NCBI GenBank assembly: GCA_910575405.1
Contig: CAJTER010000020.1
Span: 1 to 64,000 of the forward strand
Origin: Clostridia bacterium
Lineage (GTDB): Bacteria; Bacillota; Clostridia; Peptostreptococcales; Anaerovoracaceae
Reading direction: 5' to 3'
DNA: 64,000 nucleotides
Shown here: one piece after another, positions 16,749 to 25,412 of the stretch
Numbering within the stretch: the first letter of the stretch is position 1
How the letters are laid out: every line of letters starts with the position of its first letter
Program-made: the position numbers and the translations under genes
The notes under the pieces: model-generated
What the model was told of the DNA's origin: nothing
The model's database searches: none
The model's input: the letters and a program-made list of their open reading frames with translations, nothing else

Positions 16749-17176
16749 GATAATCCAACCTCCTCACAATTCTCTGTGAAATAGCGGATAACCATATCCC
16801 GCTTTTCCGCTTTCTCAATCTCCGCCGCCATGCCTGTGGATATGGCGCTGCCAAACACCCACACCTGTTCACATTTCCCCAAAAGCACCATGTTCATAAA
16901 CATTGCAAGGTTTCTTTCCGCAGCGACAGTGTCATCCATGAACTGCGGAAAAAGCAGGTGCGGGGCCAGCGGTATGCAGGCGCTCCTTACCGCAAAACGG
17001 CAGTAATGCCTTGCCCTTTCCGTGTTTCTTTCTGTATCCCCGGCAAAAGGGGAGCATATATATACAAGCGGGCGGTATGCACGTTTCGCCGCTTTTTCTT
17101 CCCTCCTGATATTTGACAAAGCCTCATATGTGGTCGGGTCATGGTATCCCTCGCCATTACATTTCCTGATTCCCAT
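16745..17176 (-). CDS. DUF4406-like nucleoside-transferase-fold protein
   Basis: A 143-residue protein with YICSPFAGD near residue 38, a central IPLAPHLLFPQFMDD, and VWVFGSAISTGMAAEI near the end. This pattern belongs to DUF4406/DUF7768 proteins, related to nucleoside 2-deoxyribosyltransferases. A role in nucleotide salvage or modification for phage DNA is possible but not shown. The ATG at 17176 follows GGAGG; longer starts are unsupported. Confidence 0.8.
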   Translation of the reverse strand: MGIRKCNGEGYHDPTTYEALSNIRREEKAAKRAYRPLVYICSPFAGDTERNTERARHYCRFAVRSACIPLAPHLLFPQFMDDTVAAERNLAMFMNMVLLGKCEQVWVFGSAISTGMAAEIEKAEKRDMVIRYFTENCEEVGLS

Positions 17177-17339
17177 AAGCTGAACCTCCATTCTGTTCTC
17201 TCCGGACTGTTTCTGCAGTCTTATAAAACGGGCAGTCCTTCCCGTTGAAATTGTTATCATTCAGGCAGTGGCACACACCGTCATGGTTTGCAAAGCAGTC
17301 ATGGTGAGCCCTGCACTCAGGCATCCTTTTTCCGTGCAT
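17157..17339 (-). CDS. Small Cys/His-rich phage protein (60 aa)
   Basis: A 60-residue protein with several Cys and His (CRAHHDCFANHDGVCHC, then CPFY) that could bind zinc. It overlaps both neighbours by about 20 bases, as expected for a packed phage operon. The function is unknown. Confidence 0.7.
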   Translation of the reverse strand: MHGKRMPECRAHHDCFANHDGVCHCLNDNNFNGKDCPFYKTAETVRREQNGGSAYGNQEM

Positions 17340-17664
17340 CCGTCTTACCTCTCGAAACCAGCTCTATATTTCTCCCCGTCCTTTTGCGGAGAATTTCTGT
17401 CTTGTTAAACTGTGCCTTCCAGTGCTTTTTCATTGGTGAATCATCGGGAAATCCCTCTGCCTTTTCTTTGTACATATCACAGAGTACCTGGTAGCCGCCA
17501 GCCATTTCACGCAGTTCCAAAAGCAGCTCCGTTTTCACTTCATCGGAACAATACCAGTTGATGAGCGGGGCGATTTTCCTTGCCACGGACAGTTTGCAGG
17601 GAAAAAATGCCTCCACGATAAGTTCCATATATCCTGTTTCATACTCGATTCTTAACAGTTCCAT
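17317..17664 (-). CDS. Phage protein of unknown function (115 aa)
   Basis: A 115-residue, mostly helical soluble protein starting MELLRIEYETGYMEL. The ATG at 17664 has AGGTGG 4 bases upstream. It lies between the polymerase and the Cys-rich protein in the replication operon. No motif was recognised. Confidence 0.7.
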   Translation of the reverse strand: MELLRIEYETGYMELIVEAFFPCKLSVARKIAPLINWYCSDEVKTELLLELREMAGGYQVLCDMYKEKAEGFPDDSPMKKHWKAQFNKTEILRKRTGRNIELVSRGKTDARKKDA

Positions 17665-17672
17665 AGCGCCAC

Positions 17673-19619
17673 CTAATCTTTCTGGTAAAAGGAACAACTG
17701 TAACCATCCGCCCGGAGCACTAAGCCTTTTGCCCAGGGCGGCGTCCTGCCCATCTGTTCGCAGACCGCCTCCACGGACATCCTCCTGTCCGCCTCGATGA
17801 TGATTTCATCGTGGACATGTGCCACAATCGCACAGTTTTTCAGCGTCTGCATGGCGTAGCACAAAATATCACGGGCGGTTGCCTGCACAATATTTTCCAC
17901 AAACTTGGGGCCATAGCTTTCCAGCCGTTCCCATTTTTTTGTGCTGCCCACGCCCATATAGGTGACGGACTCGCCACCGAAACGGTTCTCGCCGATCCTC
18001 GGCTTGACATAAGCAAGCCGTCTGCCTGAAAAAAGAGTGATGAACAGCATCCCGCTCTGATAGTCAAAACGGATACCGTGTGTTTCTGTCGGCATTCTCT
18101 TTTTGATGCATTCTTTCACGGCATGGTCAACATCCCACCAGAACTCCATGATATTCGGATTGGAATCCCTCCAGGCATTTACCAGCGGCTGCAGCTCTTC
18201 CTCCGCAAGCCCCATATCCAGCGCACCCATAGATTTCAACGCACCTACAGATCCGCCGTATCCAAGGGCCAATTCCGCTATTTTGCCTTTCTGCCTCAGA
18301 TGGCCGTTCACGCCGTGTTTTTCAACCGGCACATGGAACATCTGGCTTGCCGAAGCACAGTAAATATCACCGCCGTCCTCAAAAACCTTGAGCCTCCAGC
18401 GCTCCCCAGCAATCCATGCAATCACCCTCGCTTCAATCGCAGAGAAGTCCGCCACAATAAATTTCCTGCCGTCCTGTGGCACAAAAGCTGTGCGGATAAG
18501 CTGTGACAGCGTATCCGGGATATCTTCATAAAGCACAGTAAGAGCGTCATAATCACCGCATTTCACAAGTTCCCGTGCTTGTGCCAGATCAGGGATATGA
18601 TTCTGGGGCAGATTTTGCAACTGAATAATTTTTCCGCTGTACCGGCCGGTTCTATTAGCACCATAGAATTTAAACATCCCGTGAGCACGGCTGTCCGCAC
18701 ACACGGCATTCTCCATTGCCTGGTATTTCTTTACTGAGGACTTTGCAAGCTGCTGCCGCAAGGTCAATACAGTTTTCAACGGCTCCGACGCATCCTTCAG
18801 CAGTGCAGCCACCGATTTTTTATCAAGAGAATCTGTTTCCATGCCATTATCCGCAAGCCACTGTTTCATCTGCTGTACCGAGTTTGGATTATCAAGTTCC
18901 GTCAGTTCCTGCATGGCAGCCGACAGTTCCGCTTTGGAACGTCCATCCATAGTGATCGCCTGTCTGACCATATCCATGTCAACGCCAATCCCACGGTCGT
19001 TTATCTCCTGGTCCTGGTGGTATTCCTCCCACACGAAATCAGACACAGGAAATTTAACAAGCCTCTGCTGTATCTGCATCTCCGCCTCCACATCACGGAG
19101 GTTGTATGCCTTAAACCTCTGCCATTTCTCCATATCATGTTCCGGTAAGTTTCTCACCCTGCCGCCGTTTGCTTTGGTTGGCTTGCAGGGAACACAAAAA
19201 TACCGTATGAGGTCTTTGCCTTCCGTCAGTTTCTGTTTTTCCAGCCCAAGCACCGCGCCCGCATTTTCCAAAGACATGGGAAGCCCAAGCGTGGCCGCCC
19301 ACACCATCGTGCAGCGCCATGATGACGGGTCAAGATAACTCCCGACAGGGTGCCCAAGAAATCTTGACAGACAAATTCTTTCAAACTGTGCATTATATGC
19401 CCACTTCATAACATTTTCATCTTCCAGTGCCGCTAAAATACCCGCAGGGATTTCCCCACCGCAGGCAAGATCAACCACACGGACATCTCCACCGTCCACG
19501 CTGTATCCAAACAGCAAAATCTCAAAGGCAGGGGATGAGACATATTTATAAACTCCGCATTTGGATAAATCCACATCAGAAAATGTCTCCAAGTCCAGTG
19601 ATAAAGTTTTCAATTCCAC
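17673..19619 (-). CDS. Phage DNA polymerase, family A
   Basis: A 648-residue DNA polymerase with a 3'-5' exonuclease domain (LDLET at 8-12, then a WAYNAQFE motif) and a Pol I-type polymerase domain. The latter has motif A DFSAIEARV, a B-helix segment near KIAELALGYGGSVGA, and motif C HVHDEIII. It lacks the bacterial 5' nuclease. The start may be GTG 19619 or TTG 19613: the AAGGAG site is 3 bases from the first and 9 from the second, so the TTG is better placed. Confidence 0.95.
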   Translation of the reverse strand: MELKTLSLDLETFSDVDLSKCGVYKYVSSPAFEILLFGYSVDGGDVRVVDLACGGEIPAGILAALEDENVMKWAYNAQFERICLSRFLGHPVGSYLDPSSWRCTMVWAATLGLPMSLENAGAVLGLEKQKLTEGKDLIRYFCVPCKPTKANGGRVRNLPEHDMEKWQRFKAYNLRDVEAEMQIQQRLVKFPVSDFVWEEYHQDQEINDRGIGVDMDMVRQAITMDGRSKAELSAAMQELTELDNPNSVQQMKQWLADNGMETDSLDKKSVAALLKDASEPLKTVLTLRQQLAKSSVKKYQAMENAVCADSRAHGMFKFYGANRTGRYSGKIIQLQNLPQNHIPDLAQARELVKCGDYDALTVLYEDIPDTLSQLIRTAFVPQDGRKFIVADFSAIEARVIAWIAGERWRLKVFEDGGDIYCASASQMFHVPVEKHGVNGHLRQKGKIAELALGYGGSVGALKSMGALDMGLAEEELQPLVNAWRDSNPNIMEFWWDVDHAVKECIKKRMPTETHGIRFDYQSGMLFITLFSGRRLAYVKPRIGENRFGGESVTYMGVGSTKKWERLESYGPKFVENIVQATARDILCYAMQTLKNCAIVAHVHDEIIIEADRRMSVEAVCEQMGRTPPWAKGLVLRADGYSCSFYQKD

Positions 19620-19693
19620 CAGCTCCTTTCACTGCCTTAAGGGCGGCAGGCAGAACGCCCGCCACCCCGTGGCTGTATTTCCCTGTTATGCTG

Positions 19694-20260
19694 TTAGGAC
19701 AGGAAATCCTCTTCATCCTCATCCGCAAAGTCATCCTCCGCACGGGACTTGCCGCCCAAAGGCTCGCCGTCACGGATCTTCTGCAGATTGTTCAGACCGC
19801 AGGCGATTCCCTTATTGCCGTTAGAATTGAATGCATAAAAGTTAATGCTCGCCCTGCCGTACACACCGCTGTAAACTTCTGAATGATCGATAATCGGCTG
19901 TCTGTCTGCGTCAACGATGCCAGGAGCAGTGGAGCTGTTGGCATTGACGAAATAGGAATCCGCATAGGCTTCATCATCCGGACGTTCCGTATCGCCATCA
20001 CGGAGCGGGGTTTTAAGGACAGACAGCGCAGGAACACTTCTCCCATTCCCTTTGAGCTTGGATTCACCCTCATGGTACGCCGCCTCGATGGCCGCCTTAA
20101 TCTTTGCAATGGTCTTTTTATCCGACTTTGGGATAATGAGCGACACGGAAAACTTCGGTGTGCCGCCATTTATTGATTTGGCTTCCCAGGCATTGCAGTA
20201 GCTCCAGCGGGTATTGGGTCCCGTGATCACCTTTGTTGGATTTGTAACATTATTTGACAT
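19694..20260 (-). CDS. DUF2815 family ssDNA-binding protein
   Basis: A 188-residue protein matching DUF2815 (PF10991), an OB-fold group regarded as phage single-strand DNA-binding proteins. It has SVSLIIPKSDKKTIAKIK in the core, SEVYSGVYGRASINFYAF in the second half and the acidic tail (DDFADEDEEDFLS) usual for ssDNA-binding proteins. It lies between the polymerase and the DUF2800 nuclease. Confidence 0.88.
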   Translation of the reverse strand: MSNNVTNPTKVITGPNTRWSYCNAWEAKSINGGTPKFSVSLIIPKSDKKTIAKIKAAIEAAYHEGESKLKGNGRSVPALSVLKTPLRDGDTERPDDEAYADSYFVNANSSTAPGIVDADRQPIIDHSEVYSGVYGRASINFYAFNSNGNKGIACGLNNLQKIRDGEPLGGKSRAEDDFADEDEEDFLS

Positions 20261-20272
20261 ATGGTTTTCCTC

Positions 20273-21394
20273 CTAATTTTCTTTGAAATCTTCAATCGCC
20301 GTGTTCATCGGCGGCCTCTTGTCTGACTCCGGCACCAGTGCAGGCTTGCCCTGCGGCTTTTCCACCAGTCCGTTTAAAATTTCCGCAAACTTCTTTTTGC
20401 CGAGCAGCTTTTCCATAGCGGTGATGCCGAGCAGCTTCGGCTCGTATGGGTCGAAGCCCGCTTTCTTCACGGTATCTGCAACAGCATTTTCATCAGTGTA
20501 CTTACGGTTAGAACGTCCTTCCACGATTTTAAAGCCGTCATACTTCACACCACTCAGAGCCTGCTGTAGCGCAAATTCTTTCACATCCGCCGCCCATGCC
20601 GCCAGCTCATCCGCTTTTATAAGGATTGCTGCGATCTCATCATCTTCCAGCGTGGCAGGCATCTCAAAATCGTACCTTGCAAGCTCCAGGTTATATTCCG
20701 CACGTTTCCTGCAGACCGCTTTTGCCTTACAGAAACGACAGTGTTCGCCTGCATTGAATTCGCCCTCACCGTCATAGGCCAGCTTCGCTTTTGCCACCAG
20801 ATCGCCCAATGCCCACTGGAGAAGGTCATCCTTTGCCATGACGCACACGCTGACATTCTCCCGGCGTGGCTGGTAGATTGCCATTTGGACGGTATCAATA
20901 TCATAGATTCCGTCGAACAGTTCCAATGCGCCCAGTGCATACAGCATCATCTGAGGATTATCCACGGCGGAAACCTCCACGCCTTTGCCATGTTTGTAGT
21001 CAATAATGTAGAGTGTTCCGTCTGCGATGATCACACAGTCGCCTGTGCCGAAACCGTCTTTGACAAAACGGGAAAAATCCAGTTTCTGTTCAATCAGCAC
21101 GACAGGGTCTTTGCAGGTTTTCTTTGCCTCCTCCACCAGTGAAAGGACATATTCCGCATAACCGCAGGCGCATTCCTCCATTTCCTCATCGTAAAAAGAA
21201 AGTTCTGCAGTCGGGTCTGCGGTTTCCATGCTCAATAACAGTTTCAATTTGTGTTCACACAGGCTGTGGGCGTCCGTACCCTGCTGTGCATATTCGCTGC
21301 CCGTATCCTCATAATTCTCGCACAGCCTTGCGGACGGCGGGCAGGCAAGCCAGCGGTGGCTTGAGGATGCAGATAATAAAGCGTGTTTTCCCAT
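20273..21394 (-). CDS. DUF2800 family PD-(D/E)XK nuclease
   Basis: A 373-residue Cas4/AddB-like nuclease of DUF2800 (PF10926). The nuclease core is GTGDCVIIADG followed by IIDYKHGKG (Asp, then Asp-x-Lys). A Cys cluster (HCRFCKAKAVC plus an upstream Cys) suggests an iron-sulfur site. It likely processes DNA ends in phage recombination together with the DUF2815 ssDNA-binding protein. The ATG at 21394 touches the preceding stop and has GGAGG. Confidence 0.9.
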   Translation of the reverse strand: MGKHALLSASSSHRWLACPPSARLCENYEDTGSEYAQQGTDAHSLCEHKLKLLLSMETADPTAELSFYDEEMEECACGYAEYVLSLVEEAKKTCKDPVVLIEQKLDFSRFVKDGFGTGDCVIIADGTLYIIDYKHGKGVEVSAVDNPQMMLYALGALELFDGIYDIDTVQMAIYQPRRENVSVCVMAKDDLLQWALGDLVAKAKLAYDGEGEFNAGEHCRFCKAKAVCRKRAEYNLELARYDFEMPATLEDDEIAAILIKADELAAWAADVKEFALQQALSGVKYDGFKIVEGRSNRKYTDENAVADTVKKAGFDPYEPKLLGITAMEKLLGKKKFAEILNGLVEKPQGKPALVPESDKRPPMNTAIEDFKEN

Positions 21395-21748
21395 TTACAG
21401 CACCTCCGCATCCGCAAGCAGGGCAGGGTACTCTGACGGATTGATATCCGACAGCTTATCCGCACCATGCTTATTCAGCAGCTCTTTTACCTCTGCCGTA
21501 TGTCCCGCACGGGATTTTTCTGCCAGCACCGCACGGACTTCCTCCAGAGTCAGAATCTTCTCCTCCAGCTCTTCCTTCGGAGCCTTTTTCGCCGCAGCTT
21601 TCGGTTTTCCTTTTTTCCCCGGCTCCTTTGTGGCTGTCATTTCTGCAGATTCGTCATTCTCTGCCACTGCATCCGCAACCGCCTGCAGGCTGTCGGCAAG
21701 GGAACGCAGATCCCCGATAACATCAAGCAGTAACTTCACTTTCCCCAT
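21395..21748 (-). CDS. Phage protein with LEM/HeH-like C-terminus (117 aa)
   Basis: A 117-residue protein with a helical N-terminus, a Lys/Ala-rich linker (KKGKPKAAAKKAPK) and a C-terminal segment (LTLEEVRAVLAEKSRAGHTA, then LLNKHGADKLSDI) resembling HeH/rho-N-like DNA-binding helices. The ATG at 21748 has GGAGG 9 bases upstream. It probably binds DNA in the recombination module, judging from context only. Confidence 0.72.
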   Translation of the reverse strand: MGKVKLLLDVIGDLRSLADSLQAVADAVAENDESAEMTATKEPGKKGKPKAAAKKAPKEELEEKILTLEEVRAVLAEKSRAGHTAEVKELLNKHGADKLSDINPSEYPALLADAEVL

Positions 21749-21941
21749 GTACAACTCCTCCTTCCTTTACCTCACTGATAGCCAGCTCCCTGACAGAGTC
21801 GCCCGGCACGATTACCGTAAGCCGCTGTTTATCCCCCAGGAGGAAGCGTAAGAAACGCTCCCTCACGGAGATATGGCGGCAGCTCACAATCCCGCCAGTG
21901 GCCGGCTTCTTTGAAACACTGATCTTTAATGTGTGGTCCAT
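21723..21941 (-). CDS. Small phage protein of unknown function (72 aa)
   Basis: A 72-residue basic beta-rich protein starting MDHTLKISVSKKP, with an RERFLRFLLGDKQRLTVIVP stretch. The ATG at 21941 follows GGGGTGG. It overlaps the next gene by 26 bases. No family was recognised. Confidence 0.68.
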   Translation of the reverse strand: MDHTLKISVSKKPATGGIVSCRHISVRERFLRFLLGDKQRLTVIVPGDSVRELAISEVKEGGVVHGESEVTA

Positions 21942-22020
21942 AATCCACCCCTTTCTGAAAGGTGTGTTAAAACTGCCTTTCACTATACGGAGATTTGGAG
22001 GTGTATTTGGGGACCTGTAA

Positions 22021-22407
22021 TCAGAAATTCTTTAAAAAATATTTTTTAGCTGCTTCTATGGACTTTTTGACAGCCTTGTGATCCACCCCTTCTAGGCGGG
22101 CAACCTCACGCATGGACTTTCCCTGTACATACAACAAAAGCCTTCTCCTCTGGACTTCCGGTAGTTCTTCTAAAAGTCTTTTGATATGCCGTTTATCCAC
22201 CATCTGTTCTAACAAACTTTCCGGGGTATCCCTGTCCGCATATTCACTTCCCTCAAAATTCACTGCATCCAGCGAATAACAATGGTAACGTTCCTTTCGT
22301 GCAAGGTTGTCCTCCAGACGCCTGGACTCAATGATGACAGCACCAATAGATTCCTCCACCTCGACCTCTGACACCGTTCCGTCTGCAAATTCATATTTAA
22401 TTTTCAT
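22021..22407 (-). CDS. Sigma-70 family-like phage early regulator
   Basis: A protein of about 128 residues. The C-terminal part (LPEVQRRRLLLYVQGKSMRE, then VARLEGVDHKAVKKSIEAAK) is a sigma region 4-like helix-turn-helix; the N-terminal part is a short acidic domain. It is the first substantial gene after the leader region with the 11-bp repeats. GGAGG precedes the ATG at 22407. It may activate or autoregulate the early operon. Confidence 0.8.
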   Translation of the reverse strand: MKIKYEFADGTVSEVEVEESIGAVIIESRRLEDNLARKERYHCYSLDAVNFEGSEYADRDTPESLLEQMVDKRHIKRLLEELPEVQRRRLLLYVQGKSMREVARLEGVDHKAVKKSIEAAKKYFLKNF

Positions 22408-22705
22408 TCTGGTTTCCTCCAATCTTGAGATTTTTGAAAGTTAAAAATTCAAGACCGAAGGGCGGTGCGCGAGAATGATAAGATGTCAGGAACAGACTTT
22501 TTACGACAAAGAAAAAGCGCACCCACCATAAGGCAGATGCACTCGTTTTAAGAATATGATTGGATTTTGGGGAATGTATAGGAGATAAAAAGAAGTGTGT
22601 CGAATAAAAAAATACCGCAATCCCCTCAAAGACTGCGGTATGTATTAAAAAAATATGTATGATTAGCGTCGGCGGACATCTTGTCCCTGTCCGTATTTTA
22701 TGCAT
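22397..22705 (-). CDS. Possible leader ORF (102 aa), doubtful
   Basis: An ATG at 22705 with AAAGGGG upstream opens a frame that overlaps the sigma-like gene start by 11 bases. The product is rich in Phe, His, Ser and Ile and has no family resemblance, and a terminator hairpin lies within it. It may be a translated leader that affects readthrough, or simply chance. Only the first 30 or so codons need be meaningful for an attenuator. Confidence 0.3.
   Translation of the reverse strand: MHKIRTGTRCPPTLIIHIFLIHTAVFEGIAVFFYSTHFFLSPIHSPKSNHILKTSASALWWVRFFFVVKSLFLTSYHSRAPPFGLEFLTFKNLKIGGNQNEN
22612..22641 (-). terminator. Hairpin terminator in the early-operon leader
   Basis: ATACCGCA (22612-22619) pairs exactly with TGCGGTAT (22634-22641). 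On the minus strand the stem is followed by TTTTTTATTC. It lies between the repeat promoter and the sigma-like gene, so it can act only on transcripts of the phage early operon. This makes it a candidate attenuator. Confidence 0.6.
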
Positions 22706-22773
22706 GATGTCCCCTTTCCGGGGATACGCAGCATTCAATATAGCCTTCCCCTGACAGCTTGTCTGTGGGGGAA

Positions 22774-22831
22774 ATTATACAAAACGTAACAGTAGAACAA
22801 CTGTAGACAAACAGTAGAAACGCAGTAGAAA
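22774..22831 (-). promoter_or_regulatory. Promoter with four direct repeats at 11-bp pitch
   Basis: On the minus strand there is TATAAT at 22779-22774. Upstream, where a -35 box would lie, are four copies of (T/G)TCTAC(T/A)G, starting at 22831 or so and spaced exactly 11 bases apart; the last ends 10 bases before the -10. One helical turn between repeats and the missing -35 are typical of promoters turned on by OmpR/PhoB-type proteins. A winged-helix protein of that type is encoded 130 bases upstream. Confidence 0.6.
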
Positions 22832-22963
22832 ATCGCAAATTACGACATGGTACAATGAAAAAATGAAATTTAAAATCTGATTTTATGGGAATATATAGAA
22901 TTTATTTGTAATAGATTCTTTAAAATAGACAAAAAAGAAACGGCTCAGTTTCCCAAGCCGTTA

Positions 22964-23664
22964 TTATGTAGCATCTTTTTCTTCTAAATTTACCTCAAAA
23001 CAATAGCCAACTTCACGCACGCAACGGATTGAAAAAGGTGCATCCGGCTCTGCTTCATATAGTTTTTCTCGCAAATTGCGGACTTGACATCCTACTGTGT
23101 TATTCTCGCTACCAAAACTTTCTTCTCCCCATACTTTCTGGTATATTTGGTCATAGGTAAGAACACGCCCTTTATTAGCCACGAGGAAAGCTAAAATTTC
23201 ATATTCCTTTGTGGTGAGATTGATTTCCCGACGGCCGCGGTATATTTTCCGGCGGTCGGGATAAATCTCAAGTCCTGGAAGTGAAACCACCGACTCATCT
23301 TTTAGCCGTAAGTATTCAAAACCTGGATGTTTCTTTAGCACACCCATGATTTCTTCAAAAGCTGAAGAATTATGTTCGCTAAACTCTATTATTAATATAC
23401 GTCCGATTGCTTTCACCCCCATAATAAGTATCAATTTAACTATCCTAGCAGAGTCAATGGGCTCTATCTCAAATTCAGATATATCATTAATAATTTCTTG
23501 GAAAATTTGACGTGTACTTTCGTATTGGCAATATAAACCAGCTCGGCTTAGTTTTGTGATCTCACAAATATCTTTTATTGTTACTTGTTTAAATCCCTTT
23601 TCGGCAAATAAGGAACCTGCATATTTTTAATATATTTCCTTGCTTCCTGTCCTCTTCTATTCAT
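22964..23664 (-). pseudogene. TetR-OmpR winged-helix chimera with one-base frameshift
   Basis: The intact reading frame at 22964-23434 encodes an OmpR/PhoB-type winged helix (LTTKEYEILAFL, YDQIYQKVWGEE, RCVREVGYCFEV) without a receiver domain. The same frame stays open upstream to 23620. There it encodes a TetR DNA-binding helix set (KGFKQVTIKDICEITKLSRA). A one-base loss in an A run near 23624 separates this from the expected start MNRRGQEARKYIK at 23664. The gene therefore looks like a TetR N-terminus joined to a winged-helix C-terminus, then broken. The winged-helix part alone may still be made from the ATG at 23422. Confidence 0.7.
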
Positions 23665-23754
23665 ATTCAGCCTGACTTTCCAACATCTCCTCAGCAGACA
23701 TCATAATTGGCATTCTCATTTTTAATAAACAGAATCCGATTTTTTCTCTGTTAA

Positions 23755-23931
23755 TCAGCACTGCTTTTTTACCCCAATCCCTTTAATAACCTTTACATGT
23801 AAATCTTTTGCATCAATCAAGCTTTCCTGCCTACACTTTGGGCAGTAGAGAGGATAGTTTCTCAATATGGTATCTTCTTTAATCCTGTCATGGGTTTTAC
23901 CGCCGCAAATAGGATAACATATCCATTTCAT
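23755..23931 (-). CDS. Cysteine-rich KTR family protein
   Basis: A 58-residue zinc-ribbon-like protein (CYPICGGKTHDRIKEDT, then YCPKCRQESLI), the pattern of the Cys_rich_KTR family (PF14205). This family is frequent in Tn916-like conjugative elements. Its presence with TetR/MFS genes in AT-rich DNA supports a mobile-element origin for this stretch. The ATG at 23931 gives the family-type start. Confidence 0.85.
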   Translation of the reverse strand: MKWICYPICGGKTHDRIKEDTILRNYPLYCPKCRQESLIDAKDLHVKVIKGIGVKKQC

Positions 23932-24083
23932 ATTTTCTATCTGCATACAATCACCACGCCGACCTTAACTATAAATTTCGAACCGAGCGTACAAGTAATC
24001 ACATCCATCCATTTTGTCATACAACCCTCCATATTCCAATTTTTTAAGATAAACAGTAGCTTTGCTTTTACCAATTTCACATT

Positions 24084-25328
24084 CTACAATTGGCGATAGT
24101 TTTTTTTGCCAATATAACCTACTACCAATATTGCGATTGAAGTTAAAAACATTATAATGGGAAGTTGATTTATAAATTTTTCATATAAGTAGCCATAGAA
24201 CAAAATACCTATTGGCAAGGCAGCACTTACTATCGCCGAATAAAAGGCCATGATACGTCCTAACATATCATCAGGTACATTCTGCTGAATAGCTGACATA
24301 ATAAAAATCCCTGCTATGCTTGCACTTATGAAAACGACAATACTAATCACTACAAATATGATATAGGTCAAGTTTGCAGAAAAATTAAATAAAAGGCTAC
24401 CGCCAAAAGCTGTTATTGATATTCCCATAATCCAAAACAGCCGATAGATTTTATCCGTTTTGAATTTATTAGCAATTACTCCAGCAATTATCCCGCCTAT
24501 CAGTCCGGCAGCTCCCATAAAAGCCTGTGACAGACCATTCAACACAGAGCTTAAATTAAGTACAACTCGAATTATGAATGGTGCGCCTGTTGTAATTAAG
24601 GGCTGTATCAAGAAAACAAAAGCAGCATTTAGGAGAATTGCTTTGAATACGTATACTTGTTCTGATGTTAGGAAATGGAAACTTTCGCCTAAGTCTTTTT
24701 TTATTGCGTGTAATGGGTTGCTAATTGGAGGCAATGTGTTCTTCGGTATTTTTATAAACGCCTCAAGGATAGCCGCAGAGAAAAAACAAATGGCACATCC
24801 CAAAAAGATAATTCGTACGCCCTGCAAATCTGTCTTTCCGACCGCACCATAAAGCAGTCCTGCTAATAATGGCCCAATCAGATTAGCAAGCATATTTATT
24901 TGACTAACAATAGCATTGGACTGTATAAGGTGTTTTTTTTCTTGAATGAGTGGTATGCTTGATTGTACGACAGGAGTTTCAAAAGAAGATACAACTGCCA
25001 ATCCTACCATAATAATAGTTATCAAAATAAGCACATTGGAAAACGATAATGAAAGCACTAATAGGACAGCCATAATACCATACAGGCCATCTAAAGCAAT
25101 CATAAAATTTCTTTTATTATTGCGATCAGCCATAATACCGCCGATAGGAGATAAAAAAACAGGCGGCAGATAGCTGATTGCTGTAATCGTTCCAAATAAA
25201 GCGGCAGAACTGGTTAGATCAAGAATTAGCAAAGAAACGGTAAATTTAAGTAAGACAGTTCCAAACATAGATGAAGCTTGTCCTATTATCAAAAATACAA
25301 AATTTCGGTTTAATGTTTTTTCTTTCAT
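24084..25328 (-). CDS. MFS efflux transporter (MFS_3 / macrolide-efflux-like)
   Basis: A 414-residue, 12-helix major facilitator with the motif A region GGIMADRNNKRN in the loop after helix 2 and an FETPVVQSSIPLIQ segment seen in MefA-like and enterobactin-type exporters. It probably exports a drug or another small amphipathic compound. The DNA is distinctly AT-rich compared with the core genes. The TetR remnant downstream was perhaps its regulator. Confidence 0.85.
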   Translation of the reverse strand: MKEKTLNRNFVFLIIGQASSMFGTVLLKFTVSLLILDLTSSAALFGTITAISYLPPVFLSPIGGIMADRNNKRNFMIALDGLYGIMAVLLVLSLSFSNVLILITIIMVGLAVVSSFETPVVQSSIPLIQEKKHLIQSNAIVSQINMLANLIGPLLAGLLYGAVGKTDLQGVRIIFLGCAICFFSAAILEAFIKIPKNTLPPISNPLHAIKKDLGESFHFLTSEQVYVFKAILLNAAFVFLIQPLITTGAPFIIRVVLNLSSVLNGLSQAFMGAAGLIGGIIAGVIANKFKTDKIYRLFWIMGISITAFGGSLLFNFSANLTYIIFVVISIVVFISASIAGIFIMSAIQQNVPDDMLGRIMAFYSAIVSAALPIGILFYGYLYEKFINQLPIIMFLTSIAILVVGYIGKKNYRQL

Positions 25329-25366
25329 ATCCTGCCTCTTAAAGTTTTTCTTTAATCATAACAATA

Positions 25367-25393
25367 AAAGCCTGACAACGGTTGTCAGGCTTT
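25367..25393. terminator. Bidirectional hairpin terminator
   Basis: AAAGCCTGACAAC (25367-25379) is followed after one base by its inverse GTTGTCAGGCTTT (25381-25393). It lies between the UDG-like gene and the MFS gene. On the minus strand it should end transcription of the UDG-like gene, so the MFS gene likely has its own promoter. Confidence 0.8.
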
Positions 25394-25412
25394 CAAAATT
25401 ATTATGTGGTTT

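Larger units (their letters stand above)
201..22831 (-). mobile_element. Prophage, right-hand portion (early genes through head protease)
   Basis: About 22 kb of uninterrupted minus-strand phage genes in a standard order from right to left: sigma-like factor, recombination and replication genes, small terminase, accessory genes, large terminase, portal, head protease. No integrase, repressor or lysis genes are visible, so one end lies outside the window or was lost. The left side is interrupted by an IS3-type element. The right limit is set at the repeat promoter near 22.83 kb and is an inference. Confidence 0.8.
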
